Positions 1 to 7,334 of a DNA stretch of 20,721 nucleotides are shown here, in pieces (position 1 is the first letter of the stretch; every line of letters begins with the position of its first letter). Made by a program: the position numbers and the translations under genes. The stretch comes from Thermoplasmata archaeon (GTDB taxonomy: Archaea; Thermoplasmatota; Thermoplasmata; Lutacidiplasmatales; UBA184). The stretch spans positions 9,700 to 30,420 of the forward strand of contig JAKIVW010000006.1 in assembly GCA_022750355.1 (NCBI GenBank), read 5' to 3'. The notes beneath the pieces are model-generated. The model had not been told where the DNA came from. It saw only the letters and a program-made list of their open reading frames with translations, and ran no database searches.

Positions 1-1
1 G

Positions 2-571
2 ACGGTGGCGGGCGTGTCCCGCCGCGCAATCCAGCTCTACGAGGAAGGAGCCGGCGCCGAGATCGACGTCATCGAGCGGATCGAAACGTTCCTGGGGGAG
101 CCGATCGTCTCCCCGATCCCGATCTTCGGGACGGCGTCCCCTCATCCCGCGCCCGGGGCGGGACCCTCTCCGACGACCGAACCTCCTCGCGGGTCGAAGG
201 AGGAGGGGGGGAGCGCTGCGACCGGTCGTCCTCGGGCTCGGACCGGAGACGCGCTCCGGGACGGCGTGATCGACCAGCTTGACGGCTTGGGGCTCGAGGT
301 GACGGTGACGGTCCGGGCTCCGTTCGACGCGTTCTCCCGTTCCCCCCAGATCCTGCTCACCGGGGTCGGGAGCCTTCGGACCGCGCTCCACCGGGCGGAG
401 ATCCTCTACGAACTTTCCCGGGTCGCGGAAGGGCACGCGATGTTCGTGGTCGCGGAGAACGTCCACCGTCCCTCGATCGATGGGGTACCGATCCTCAACG
501 TGCGCGAGCTGCGACGGCATCGCGACCGGGACGACCTCTTCGACGACCTGTCGGAGCGCGAAGGACCGTGA
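2..571 (+). CDS. COG1395-like archaeal HTH transcriptional regulator, C-terminal part (5' end outside window)
   Basis: The reading frame is open from the first bases of the window, so the gene begins upstream; the GTG at base 5 is not a convincing start. The visible N-terminus (VSRRAIQLYEEG) resembles the recognition helix and following turn of an XRE-type HTH, as in the archaeal family of predicted regulators COG1395. A Pro/Gly-rich linker (about residues 40-75) follows, then a C-terminal domain of about 100 residues with strands such as QILLTGVG and AMFVVAENVH, ending in an acidic tail. In the family the N-terminal HTH binds DNA; the C-terminal domain has no known ligand as far as I recall. 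Its stop codon overlaps the GTG of the next gene by 4 nt, so the two are probably co-translated. The family assignment is from memory of sequence pattern and is moderately secure. Confidence 0.65.
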   Translation, partial: TVAGVSRRAIQLYEEGAGAEIDVIERIETFLGEPIVSPIPIFGTASPHPAPGAGPSPTTEPPRGSKEEGGSAATGRPRARTGDALRDGVIDQLDGLGLEVTVTVRAPFDAFSRSPQILLTGVGSLRTALHRAEILYELSRVAEGHAMFVVAENVHRPSIDGVPILNVRELRRHRDRDDLFDDLSEREGP

Positions 572-1203
572 TCACGGCCCGCCTCTCGGACCGGGGGGAC
601 ATCCTGCTGATCGCCCCGGTGCGGGGGCTCGCCAGCGAAGCTCCGGCGGCGCTCCGCCTCGTCCAAGGGCACGACCCCGCGGCGGTCGGGCTCGGGATCT
701 CGCCCGAGGAGCTGCGGGGCTTGGTCGAATACTTCGTCCGTTCCGCCGCGGAACCGGTGGTCCCGCTCACGACGGCGGAGCGCAGCGAGGTGCGCGGCCT
801 CGTACGGTTCGGAGAGGTCTCCGTCCCGAATCCCTCGTTCCTATCGGTGGTGCGGTGGGCGACCGCGGGCGGGGTCCCTACCGAGGGCCTCGACCCGGGC
901 GAGGACGCGACCGCGACCCTCTTCGCCGACAACATCGGATACCTCGAGCTCGTGCGACGGACGGTCCGGGAACGGAACGTCTCGCGCAACCCCCCGGCGC
1001 CGGACACGCCGGACGAGTTCGCGCTCCGTTGGGACCATCACGTCGCCCGGGGACGGGGTTCGAGGAAGTTCGCGGGCGCCCGGGACCTCTACCTGGTCCG
1101 GGCGGCCCGACGCCTCGCCGCCACCCACTCGCGGGTCGTGGTGATCATCGACCGGGAGCGGTTCGACGGAGTGCGGGCGCTGTTCGACGCGCCGCCGACC
1201 TAG
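568..1203 (+). CDS. Hypothetical protein, possibly a distant TraB/PrgY-like domain
   Basis: A 211-aa protein starting at a GTG that overlaps the stop of the upstream regulator (GTGA, bases 568-571), which fixes the start. I do not firmly recognise it. It has no signal peptide and no membrane segment, so it is probably cytoplasmic. The N-terminal pattern (DILLIAPVRG, then a helix, then DPAAVGLGISPEEL) and the C-terminal strand (RVVVIIDRERFDGV) loosely recall the layout of TraB/PrgY-family proteins, where an early strand leads to 'P-D-x-V-x-V-E-L' and a late strand ends in a Gly/His loop. The expected Glu and GxGH residues are missing, so the link is only a guess. The middle is rich in Arg, Asp and Pro. 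The stop is three bases from the stop of the convergent UPF0200 kinase. Pairing with the regulator suggests a shared function. Confidence 0.6.
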   Translation: MITARLSDRGDILLIAPVRGLASEAPAALRLVQGHDPAAVGLGISPEELRGLVEYFVRSAAEPVVPLTTAERSEVRGLVRFGEVSVPNPSFLSVVRWATAGGVPTEGLDPGEDATATLFADNIGYLELVRRTVRERNVSRNPPAPDTPDEFALRWDHHVARGRGSRKFAGARDLYLVRAARRLAATHSRVVVIIDRERFDGVRALFDAPPT

Positions 1204-1206
1204 GGG

Positions 1207-1755
1207 CTAGTCCTCGTCCTTGTGGGCGAGGATCTTCTCGAGCATGGTGCGTGCCTCGCGCCGGAACGTATCGATCGGACCCTCGTTGAGCAGCATCCCG
1301 TCGGCGAGCGCGAACGCGTTTCCGATCCCCCACTTGAGTTCGCGCCGGTCGCGGTCGAAGAAGTCCTGGAGGCTCCCGCCGTCATCGTTCCGGCTGCGGG
1401 TCGTCATGCGGTCGTACCGCGTGTCCGGCGACGCGAAGATCCCGAGCACGAACAGGTCGCCAAAGTTGTGACGGAAGACCGTGACCTCCGTGTCCGACCG
1501 GCACCCGTCCACGAGCATGCGCGTCTCGGTGAGCTTGGGCAGGGCCCGTTGGGCCCAGATCCCGCCGCCGTGCTTGTCGCGTTCCTCGGAGGCGATCCGG
1601 CCCACGTTCGGATTCGTCAGCGGTAGGCCCCGCCGTCGGGTTTCATCCCGGACCAGGTCGCCCATCTTGAGGGTCGCGAGTCCGATCGAGCGGGCGATCT
1701 CGAGGAGCTCGTCCTTGCCGGAGCCGGGCATCCCGACGGTGACGATGAGCTTCAT
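1207..1755 (-). CDS. UPF0200-family P-loop nucleotide kinase (dephospho-CoA kinase-like)
   Basis: A 182-aa protein with a Walker A motif at the very N-terminus (GMPGSGKDE, residues 8-16). The next segment (ATLKMGDLVRDE) is like the lid and NMP-binding start of adenylate-kinase-type enzymes. This arrangement and the length match the archaeal UPF0200 family, which is related to CoaE/COG0237 and often annotated as an AAA or dephospho-CoA kinase-like protein. The substrate cannot be read from the sequence. A conserved-looking segment LVDGCRSDTEV fits the family's central strand, and SRNDDG lies in the lid region. The ATG overlaps the stop of the upstream coiled-coil gene by 4 nt (ATGA, 1752-1755), so it is the last gene of the glyS cluster and is probably translated by coupling. 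Confidence 0.85.
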   Translation of the reverse strand: MKLIVTVGMPGSGKDELLEIARSIGLATLKMGDLVRDETRRRGLPLTNPNVGRIASEERDKHGGGIWAQRALPKLTETRMLVDGCRSDTEVTVFRHNFGDLFVLGIFASPDTRYDRMTTRSRNDDGGSLQDFFDRDRRELKWGIGNAFALADGMLLNEGPIDTFRREARTMLEKILAHKDED

Positions 1756-2402
1756 GGAAGGCGCGGAGGTTCATGGTTCGGAATGGTCGGCGGCACGGCG
1801 GTGGCCGTGAGGTGCGAGGAGACATCGGACTCGCTCGCCGCCTGGAGCCGGTCGGCGCGTTGACGGTAGGCGTTCGCTTCCTGTTCCTCCAGCCGGGCGA
1901 CCTCGGTGTAGCGGTCCACCTTCACCTTCAGCTCGGCGGTCTTCTGCGTCTTCTGGGCGGCCCGCAGTTCGAGGTGTCGGGTCTTCTGCTGTTTGTCGAC
2001 GACCTTCTGCTGGAGTTTGCGGATGCGGTAGTGCAGGCTCGTGACGTCGCTGGTCATCGCGACGGTGTGGCCCTGCCCCGGCGGGGCCGCGCTCTGTCGC
2101 TGGGTGGTGGAGGCATTGATGTCCCGTTCGTGCTGCTTGATCTGTTGCTCGAACTCGGGGATCTCGGCGAGGACCTTCTGCCCCTTTTCGCGCAGCAGGG
2201 TCGCCTGGTGGCGCAGCTTCTCGATCCGGGTGCTGATCCGGGCGGCGCGTTGCTGGGCGCGCGACGAGGCCCGGTCGTGGCGCGCGGCGTGCTCGCGCAG
2301 TTTCGTGATATCGGCATACTGCTGCCCGATCCATCGGGAGCGTCGGGCAGCGAGGGGGGTGCCCGGACCCGGCGCGTCGGGAGGGGTTCCGCCGGATGCC
2401 AT
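1752..2402 (-). CDS. Uncharacterised coiled-coil protein in the glyS cluster
   Basis: A 216-aa soluble protein of unknown function. After about 25 Gly/Pro/Ala-rich residues, roughly residues 30-195 are almost entirely charged helix with Gln, Lys, Arg, Glu and Leu in heptad-like spacing. This suggests two or three long coiled-coil segments broken near a Pro/Gly-containing stretch (SAAPPGQGH). There is no signal peptide, membrane segment or cysteine motif. The start at 2402 is chosen because a palindromic GATATATC lies about 28 nt upstream, the spacing expected for a leaderless archaeal transcript. A longer frame exists upstream, but it runs antisense through glyS in another frame and is an artefact. 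The stop overlaps the ATG of the UPF0200 kinase. It could be a structural or scaffold protein, but no function is assigned. Confidence 0.75.
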   Translation of the reverse strand: MASGGTPPDAPGPGTPLAARRSRWIGQQYADITKLREHAARHDRASSRAQQRAARISTRIEKLRHQATLLREKGQKVLAEIPEFEQQIKQHERDINASTTQRQSAAPPGQGHTVAMTSDVTSLHYRIRKLQQKVVDKQQKTRHLELRAAQKTQKTAELKVKVDRYTEVARLEEQEANAYRQRADRLQAASESDVSSHLTATAVPPTIPNHEPPRLP

Positions 2403-2426
2403 CGAGAGAAAGATACCGAGCCGCGC

Positions 2427-2434
2427 GATATATC
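2427..2434 (-). promoter_or_regulatory. TATA-like box for the coiled-coil gene
   Basis: The palindrome GATATATC stands out in GC-rich surroundings between the glyS stop (2468) and the ATG at 2402. Its centre is about 28 nt from the A of the start codon. This is the usual TATA-to-start distance for leaderless archaeal transcripts, so the coiled-coil and kinase genes can probably be transcribed separately from glyS. This is based on position and composition only. Confidence 0.55.
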
Positions 2435-2467
2435 CGTTGTCGTGCCTCGGAAAGGCGCCGGCGGCCC

Positions 2468-3973
2468 CTACGCTCGGGACGGTCGGGGGGGTCGGAGGCC
2501 GGAGAGGATCCGATTCCCGAGCTCCGATCGGGGCACGCGCTCCTGGGCGCGGGAGTCGCGTTGGCGCAGCGTCACCGAGTCCTTCGCGGGTCCGTCCGCG
2601 AGCGTTTCGCCGTCCACCGTCACGCAGAACGGTGCTCCGGCCTCGTCCATGCGCGCATACCGCTTCCCGATCGAGCTCCCGTCGTCGTACTGGGCCGCGA
2701 TCCCCCATCCGGCCAGCTCGTCCGTGAGCGCCAGGGCGTAGGCTCCGTGCTCCTTCCCGATGAGCGGGAAGACGCCGACCGCCACCGGGGCTAGGTAGCT
2801 CGGAAGCTTCCAGACCGTTCGCTCCCCCTCCTTCCCCAGGTGAACGTCGGCGAGCCCCCAGATGTTCCGGTCCACTCCGAACGTCATTTCGAGAACGTGG
2901 GGCAGGAGGGGTTCCCGTCCGGTCGGGTGCACGGAGAGGTCCTTGCCGGAGCCCTGACTGTGGCGCGTGAGGTCGTAGTCCCCGCGGTAATGGACCGCGC
3001 CGAGCTCCTTGTATCCGCCGAGACTGTCGAGGCGGACCTCGACATCGAACTGGATGCGGTTGTAGAACGCCCGTTCCTTGTCCGACTTCTCGTACAGACG
3101 GATGCGGTCGGCGGGGTAATGGAGGACATCCCGGAAGAATCGGACCGTGTGGACGAGGTGGTAGACGTAGAACTCGGGCAGCCCCCCGCTCCGCACCAGG
3201 TCGTCGGCCCGGATCATCTCGGGGGTCTCTTCGCCCCGCTCCCGACGCTCGACCCGCAACACCGGGAGCGAGTCCTCCCGGACCCGGTCGAACGGGACGG
3301 CGAAGCCGGCGGGGTCGAAGAAGACCTGGAGTTCGGCCTGCGTGAACGCCCGCATCCGGAACAGGACCTGGCGGGGCGCAATCTCGTTCCGGTACGCCTT
3401 CCCGATGACCGCGATCCCGAGCGGGAGGGCCCGGCGGCCCACATCCCACATCCGGGAGAAGGAGAGGTAGCTGCCCTGAGCGGTCTCGGGCCGGAGGTAC
3501 GCCCGCTCCTTTCCCGTGACCCCCCAGTCCACGCCGAACATGAGGTTGAACGGCCGGGGGACGCTCAGCGTCAGCGACCCGCACGTGGGGCACTTCAGAT
3601 GGTTCGCGGAGACGATCTCGGCGATCTGTTCTGGCGCGAGCCCGTCGACCCCCTCCGGTCGAACCTTTTCGAGGATCGTCTCCGCCCGGAACGCCGAATG
3701 GCACGAATCGCACGTCACCTCGGGGTCGGTAAAGTTCTCGAGATGGCCCGACGCACGGACCACCGCTTCGGGGAGGATCTCGGCCGGTTCGATGAGATGG
3801 TAGTCGTGCGAGAGTCCCACGAACCACGCGGCCCATGCCTCCTCGAGCCGCCGCTTGAGGGAGAACCCGAGCGGACCGTAATCGTAGAGCCCTTGGGTGC
3901 CGCCGTAGATCTCGGCCGATGGCCAAAGGACCCCGCGACGACGGAGGAGGGCGAACAGCTCGTCGTTCTTCAT
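2468..3973 (-). CDS. glyS: Glycine--tRNA ligase (class II, dimeric type)
   Basis: Charges tRNA-Gly with glycine in the cytoplasm, using ATP. The 501-aa sequence has the full GlyRS layout: an N-terminal segment with YDYGPLG (residues 30-36), two cysteine pairs (Cys88/Cys91 and Cys128/Cys131) that look like a zinc site in the insertion, RPETAQG (161-167), class II motif 2 FRMRAFTQAE (205-214), a motif 3-like segment FGVDRNIWGL, and an anticodon-binding domain beginning near LAPVAVGVFPL. The motif 3 neighbourhood reads VLEMTFGVDR where I would expect a Pro-Ser pair, a mild departure. At 501 aa it is more compact than many archaeal GlyRS proteins, which are nearer 570. It lies 12 nt downstream of the amidohydrolase stop, consistent with an operon. 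A short AT-rich segment at 4008-4016 could give it its own promoter. Confidence 0.96.
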   Translation of the reverse strand: MKNDELFALLRRRGVLWPSAEIYGGTQGLYDYGPLGFSLKRRLEEAWAAWFVGLSHDYHLIEPAEILPEAVVRASGHLENFTDPEVTCDSCHSAFRAETILEKVRPEGVDGLAPEQIAEIVSANHLKCPTCGSLTLSVPRPFNLMFGVDWGVTGKERAYLRPETAQGSYLSFSRMWDVGRRALPLGIAVIGKAYRNEIAPRQVLFRMRAFTQAELQVFFDPAGFAVPFDRVREDSLPVLRVERRERGEETPEMIRADDLVRSGGLPEFYVYHLVHTVRFFRDVLHYPADRIRLYEKSDKERAFYNRIQFDVEVRLDSLGGYKELGAVHYRGDYDLTRHSQGSGKDLSVHPTGREPLLPHVLEMTFGVDRNIWGLADVHLGKEGERTVWKLPSYLAPVAVGVFPLIGKEHGAYALALTDELAGWGIAAQYDDGSSIGKRYARMDEAGAPFCVTVDGETLADGPAKDSVTLRQRDSRAQERVPRSELGNRILSGLRPPRPSRA

Positions 3974-3985
3974 CGAGACCGACCG

Positions 3986-5059
3986 CTAGTCGACCCGGCC
4001 CGGGCGGACAATAAGGTGTTCGGTGGTGCGCGTGACCACTTGGTAGGCGGGATCGTCCGCGGGCAATCGGAGGACGAGGGGCACCGCCGGAGAGCCGGCG
4101 GAGATCGATGCCCCGTCGGGGGTTCCGAGCCAACGATATGGCTCGACCAGGGCACTCCGGGCGAGAAATTCGGTCGAGACCGGACGGCCGCGAAGTCGGG
4201 TCGCGACGTACGCGAACTCGAGCTCCCTCCAGACGGAGGGGGCGTGGAACATCGCATTGTCCGTCCCGAGCATCATGCGAATTCCCGCGCGCTCCATCCC
4301 GGCGAGGTCCGGCTGCCGACCGAACAGGGCGTTCGACCGAGGGCAGACCACGACCGAGACTTTTCGGGCCGCCACGGCCCGTAGGTCGTCCGGGGTCGCC
4401 TTCGCCAGGTGGACCAGAAGATCCGGTCGGGGGTCCAGGTACGAATCGGGCAACTCGCGAACCGCCTCGCTCGCGTGCAGGGCGAACCACTTTCCGGCCC
4501 GACGGCACGCCCGGGCGACGACGCGGCGGGTTTCGGGAGACTCGTCCCGGGCGCTCGAGAGACCGATCCCATCCCCCACCGATAGCACGGAGGAGAGCTC
4601 CGTCGGATCGATGGGCCGCAGTAACGGACGTCCCAGGATGAGCGTGCGGACGCCCGAACCGCGGGCCGCGTCGCGCAACAGTTTCTCTCCCGGAGCGCCC
4701 TCTTCCCGGAAATCGATGACCGCGATCGTTCCCTCTCGGCGCATTCTCCGCATCGCGTGACGGATGGCCCGGACCTTCTCGGCGCGGGACCGGTCGGCGA
4801 GAAGGCGGAACTTGTACCCGTTCGGGGACGCCACGAGCGATTCGACCGGCCCGATGGGGGGCTCCCGCGTCGAGACGGAGTCTCCGAGGTGGGTGTGGGC
4901 GTTGACCGGTGCCGGGATCACGATCCCTCGGAGTCGCCGCTCGCCGCCCCGACGTCGGACGACCCCGGGGAGTCCGGTCTCGACCACCCGGCCCTGACGG
5001 ATGCGCACCGCGGCGCGTCGGGGACCGTCCCGGTCCAGGATCGCGCCTTCGACCAGCAT
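3986..5059 (-). CDS. Amidohydrolase-superfamily metal-dependent hydrolase (COG0402-like)
   Basis: A 357-aa cytosolic enzyme of the amidohydrolase superfamily, probably a deaminase or hydrolase of a heterocyclic compound. The metal-site signature is complete: HTH at residues 55-57 after strand IVIPAPVNA, a third His in ALHASE (His195), a further His at 217, and the late Asp in GTDNAMF (Asp267). The segment VVVCPRSN (236-243) before it is typical of the COG0402 deaminase group. At 357 aa it is somewhat short for that group, with an abbreviated outer beta-domain. The substrate cannot be told from sequence; S-adenosylhomocysteine/5'-methylthioadenosine deaminase or guanine deaminase-like roles are possible. 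I chose the ATG at 5059 because it gives a normal N-terminal strand and lies about 30 nt from the CTTAAG at 5087-5092. It is the first gene of the glyS cluster. Confidence 0.85.
   Translation of the reverse strand: MLVEGAILDRDGPRRAAVRIRQGRVVETGLPGVVRRRGGERRLRGIVIPAPVNAHTHLGDSVSTREPPIGPVESLVASPNGYKFRLLADRSRAEKVRAIRHAMRRMRREGTIAVIDFREEGAPGEKLLRDAARGSGVRTLILGRPLLRPIDPTELSSVLSVGDGIGLSSARDESPETRRVVARACRRAGKWFALHASEAVRELPDSYLDPRPDLLVHLAKATPDDLRAVAARKVSVVVCPRSNALFGRQPDLAGMERAGIRMMLGTDNAMFHAPSVWRELEFAYVATRLRGRPVSTEFLARSALVEPYRWLGTPDGASISAGSPAVPLVLRLPADDPAYQVVTRTTEHLIVRPGRVD
4008..4016 (-). promoter_or_regulatory. Possible internal promoter for glyS
   Basis: The minus strand reads CCTTATTGT inside the last codons of the amidohydrolase gene, a short AT-rich island about 39 nt before the glyS ATG. 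If used as a TATA box it would give a leader of about 10 nt. The match is weak, and the gene may simply be co-transcribed. Confidence 0.25.
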
Positions 5060-5086
5060 GGGCCGGTCGTCGGAGCGACCGGCCCG

Positions 5087-5092
5087 CTTAAG
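5087..5092. promoter_or_regulatory. Palindromic TATA-like element between divergent genes
   Basis: CTTAAG is the main AT-rich patch in the gap between the amidohydrolase ATG (5059, minus) and the PfkB gene (plus). Its centre lies about 30 nt from the minus-strand ATG and about 31 nt from the plus-strand ATG at 5121. Because it is self-complementary, one element could position TBP for leaderless transcription in both directions. Assigned from spacing only. Confidence 0.45.
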
Positions 5093-5120
5093 GGCGAGCC
5101 CGAGCCCCTCCCGAAGGGCT

Positions 5121-6032
5121 ATGCGCCGGAACGCCTCCTCCCCACCTCCCTCGATGGACGACCCGTTGCGGAACCGGCCGCGGGACCTGCTGGTCGCCGG
5201 CCATGTGAACGTCGACGAGTTCCTGCGCGTGGCCGACTTTCCCCTCGCGGACCGGAGCGTCCCGGTCGTCGCTCGGCGGTCGGAACTGGGCGGGCCGGCC
5301 ACCAATCTCGCGCTCACCGCGTCTCGCTACGGCGTCGTGTGCGGCCTCGTCGCCCGGCTCGGCGACGGCTTCCCACCGGCGTTTCGGAAGGCGCTCGAAA
5401 AGGGACGGGTCGATCTGCGCGGACTCGAAACGCTTCCGCGGCGGACCACCCCGACGTGTTACATCGTGGAGGACCGGCGCGGCGGTCAACGGACCCTCAT
5501 CGATCAGGGAGCGATGTCGGATGATCCTCCGCACCGGTTCCGAGCGGGAGCTTGGTTGTCCGAGTACTCGTGGCTCCATTTGGGGACGGGCCCCCCGACG
5601 GCGCTCCTGGAGCTACAGCATCGGGCCCGGGCGATGGGGGTCCACGTGGCCGCCGACCCGGGACAGGAGACGCACTACCGTTGGGATCGGCCCCATCTGC
5701 GCACTCTGTTGCAAGGTTCCGAACTTCTGTGGGGAAATCGTTCCGAGGTCGACCGGATCGCGGCCTTGCTGGGAGTTCGCCGGCCCGACTCCCTCCTTCG
5801 GTTCGTGCCGCTCGTCGTTCGCACCGAAGGTGCCGAGGGGGCGACGGCCTTCTCTCGGGTCGGGGCGCTCCATGTCCGGGCGACTCGCCCTCGCAAGATC
5901 CGGTCGGCGGTCGGGGCCGGAGATTCGTTCCGCGGGGGATTCTATTCGGCCTGGTTCGCGGGCCAACGACTCAAGGAGTGCCTCACGGCAGGGCAGCGCG
6001 CGGCCACCCGGTGGCTGGAGGGGGCCCGCTAG
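5121..6032 (+). CDS. PfkB-family carbohydrate/nucleoside kinase
   Basis: A sugar or nucleoside kinase of the ribokinase (PfkB, COG0524) family, phosphorylating a hydroxyl of its substrate with ATP in the cytoplasm. Numbering from the ATG at 5154: an early strand and loop LLVAGHVNVDEF (12-23), the glycine-rich substrate motif ELGGPATNLA (44-53), WGNRSEVD in the position of the usual N-x-x-E segment (193-200), and the C-terminal PfkB signature VGAGDSFRGGF (253-263) with the catalytic Asp257. Two in-frame ATGs are possible. I take 5121 (303 aa) because it sits at leaderless distance from the CTTAAG element; 5154 (292 aa) fits the family N-terminus equally well. The sugar specificity cannot be read. 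moeA follows after 13 nt on the same strand. Confidence 0.85.
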   Translation: MRRNASSPPPSMDDPLRNRPRDLLVAGHVNVDEFLRVADFPLADRSVPVVARRSELGGPATNLALTASRYGVVCGLVARLGDGFPPAFRKALEKGRVDLRGLETLPRRTTPTCYIVEDRRGGQRTLIDQGAMSDDPPHRFRAGAWLSEYSWLHLGTGPPTALLELQHRARAMGVHVAADPGQETHYRWDRPHLRTLLQGSELLWGNRSEVDRIAALLGVRRPDSLLRFVPLVVRTEGAEGATAFSRVGALHVRATRPRKIRSAVGAGDSFRGGFYSAWFAGQRLKECLTAGQRAATRWLEGAR

Positions 6033-6045
6033 CCCGGTCACGACG

Positions 6046-7311
6046 ATGGAGATGCACGCGTTCGGACGGTTGATCCCGATGGAGCTCGCTCGCCGTCGAC
6101 TGCTTCGCGCGGTCCAGCCCCTCGATCGGGTCGAGCGCGTGCCGGTCGAGTCCGCGTTCGGTCGGGTCGTCGCGCAGACGGTTCGTTCGCCCCGACCCGT
6201 CCCCTCGTTCCATCGTGCGACGTGGGACGGCTACGCGCTGCGCAGTGTCGACACGAACGGCGCGCGACCCTCCCGACCGGTTTCGCTCCGCGTTGTGGGG
6301 GAGGTGTTCGCCGAGCAGACATTTCCGGGAACCGTCGCGGTCGGTGAGGCGGTGGCGATCGCGACCGGGGGGGCCCTTCCTCGGGGCGCGGACTCGATCG
6401 TCATCTTCGAGAACGTTCAGCGGAGCGGCCGCTCGATCCGGATCTCCGCCCCGGTCGGCCCGCGCGAGCGGTTGGCCGTCCCGGGCGATGACTTCCGTCG
6501 GGGAGCTGTCCTGGTCCGAAGGGGCGAAGAGTTGACCCCATCGGGCCTGGCGATGATCGCCGCCTGCGGTCTCGCGACCGTGACCGTCGTGGCACGACCG
6601 GTGGTGGCGATCGTCCCGAACGGCAACGAACTGCTCCCCCCCGGATCCCCCGCCCACGCCGGCCAGATCTACGAGAGCAACAACGCCAGCCTCGCCGGGT
6701 TGGTCTCGGCGGCGGGCGGCCTCCCCCGGACGCTTCCGCCGGTCCCCGACGACCCGCTTCGCATCGAGCGGGCCCTTCGAAGGGCGCTCCGCACCTCCGA
6801 CCTGGTGTTGGCCACGGGCGGAAGTTCGGTGGGCGAACGAGATCACCTGCCCCGGATCTTCCCTCGGATGGGCCGCCTCCTCTTCCACGGGATCGCCGTC
6901 CGCCCGGGCAAGCCGACCCTGGCGGTCCGTATGCGTGACGGGTTGCTCGTGGGAATGCCCGGCCACCCCTCCTCCTGCCTCACGAACTCGTTCTGGTTGC
7001 TACTGCCGGTCCTCCGCCGCCTCGGTCATCGGCCGGGACCCGGCTGGGCCGAATCGTTCGCCCGACTGGAGAGCGGACCACTGACGGCGAGTCCGGGACT
7101 CGCGACGGTGATCCCGCTGGCCGTGCGAAACGGAGGAGTGTACTCGAGATACCATGGCTCCTCTTCGATCTCGAGCCTGTCGGGGGCGGTGGGATTTACG
7201 GTGTTGCCGCCCGGCAAGAGGACGTACCGGGCCGGGGATCCTGTACCCGTTAATTGGCTTCTGCCGCCCCTCGGCCCGGGTGCGGGTCCGCCCTCGCCCG
7301 GGAACGGTTAA
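6046..7311 (+). CDS. moeA: Molybdopterin molybdenumtransferase MoeA
   Basis: Inserts molybdate (or tungstate in many archaea) into adenylated molybdopterin, the last step of cofactor synthesis. The 421-aa protein is full length and shows the family landmarks: RATWDGYAL (58-65), IATGGALPRGADSIV (105-119), TGGSSVGERD (257-266) of the MogA-like nucleotide-binding domain, GIAVRPGKP (282-290) and GMPGHPSSCL (303-312). The last motif has His where bacterial MoeA has Asn; from memory, archaeal homologues also vary there. The small C-terminal domain IV (about 345-421) is present. I chose the ATG at 6046, 13 nt after the PfkB stop; a second ATG two codons on (6052) is possible. No other molybdenum cofactor gene is in the window. 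The stop codon lies inside the TATA-like box of purQ. Confidence 0.93.
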   Translation: MEMHAFGRLIPMELARRRLLRAVQPLDRVERVPVESAFGRVVAQTVRSPRPVPSFHRATWDGYALRSVDTNGARPSRPVSLRVVGEVFAEQTFPGTVAVGEAVAIATGGALPRGADSIVIFENVQRSGRSIRISAPVGPRERLAVPGDDFRRGAVLVRRGEELTPSGLAMIAACGLATVTVVARPVVAIVPNGNELLPPGSPAHAGQIYESNNASLAGLVSAAGGLPRTLPPVPDDPLRIERALRRALRTSDLVLATGGSSVGERDHLPRIFPRMGRLLFHGIAVRPGKPTLAVRMRDGLLVGMPGHPSSCLTNSFWLLLPVLRRLGHRPGPGWAESFARLESGPLTASPGLATVIPLAVRNGGVYSRYHGSSSISSLSGAVGFTVLPPGKRTYRAGDPVPVNWLLPPLGPGAGPPSPGNG

Positions 7312-7313
7312 AC
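7306..7313 (+). promoter_or_regulatory. TATA-like box for purQ
   Basis: GGTTAAAC overlaps the moeA stop codon (TAA, 7309-7311). Its centre is about 26 nt upstream of the purQ GTG at 7335, which fits a leaderless archaeal transcript and supports that GTG as the start. Positional evidence only. Confidence 0.5.
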
Positions 7314-7334
7314 GCGCGGAACCGGTACGCGGCC

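Noticed and set aside
2403..4508. Very long open frames antisense to glyS and the amidohydrolase gene (up to 918 codons)
   Set aside because: They arise from high GC and scarce stop codons. The translations are Arg/Pro/Gly-rich without domains, while the opposite frames encode clear enzymes. Only the last 216 codons (from 2402) are a real gene.
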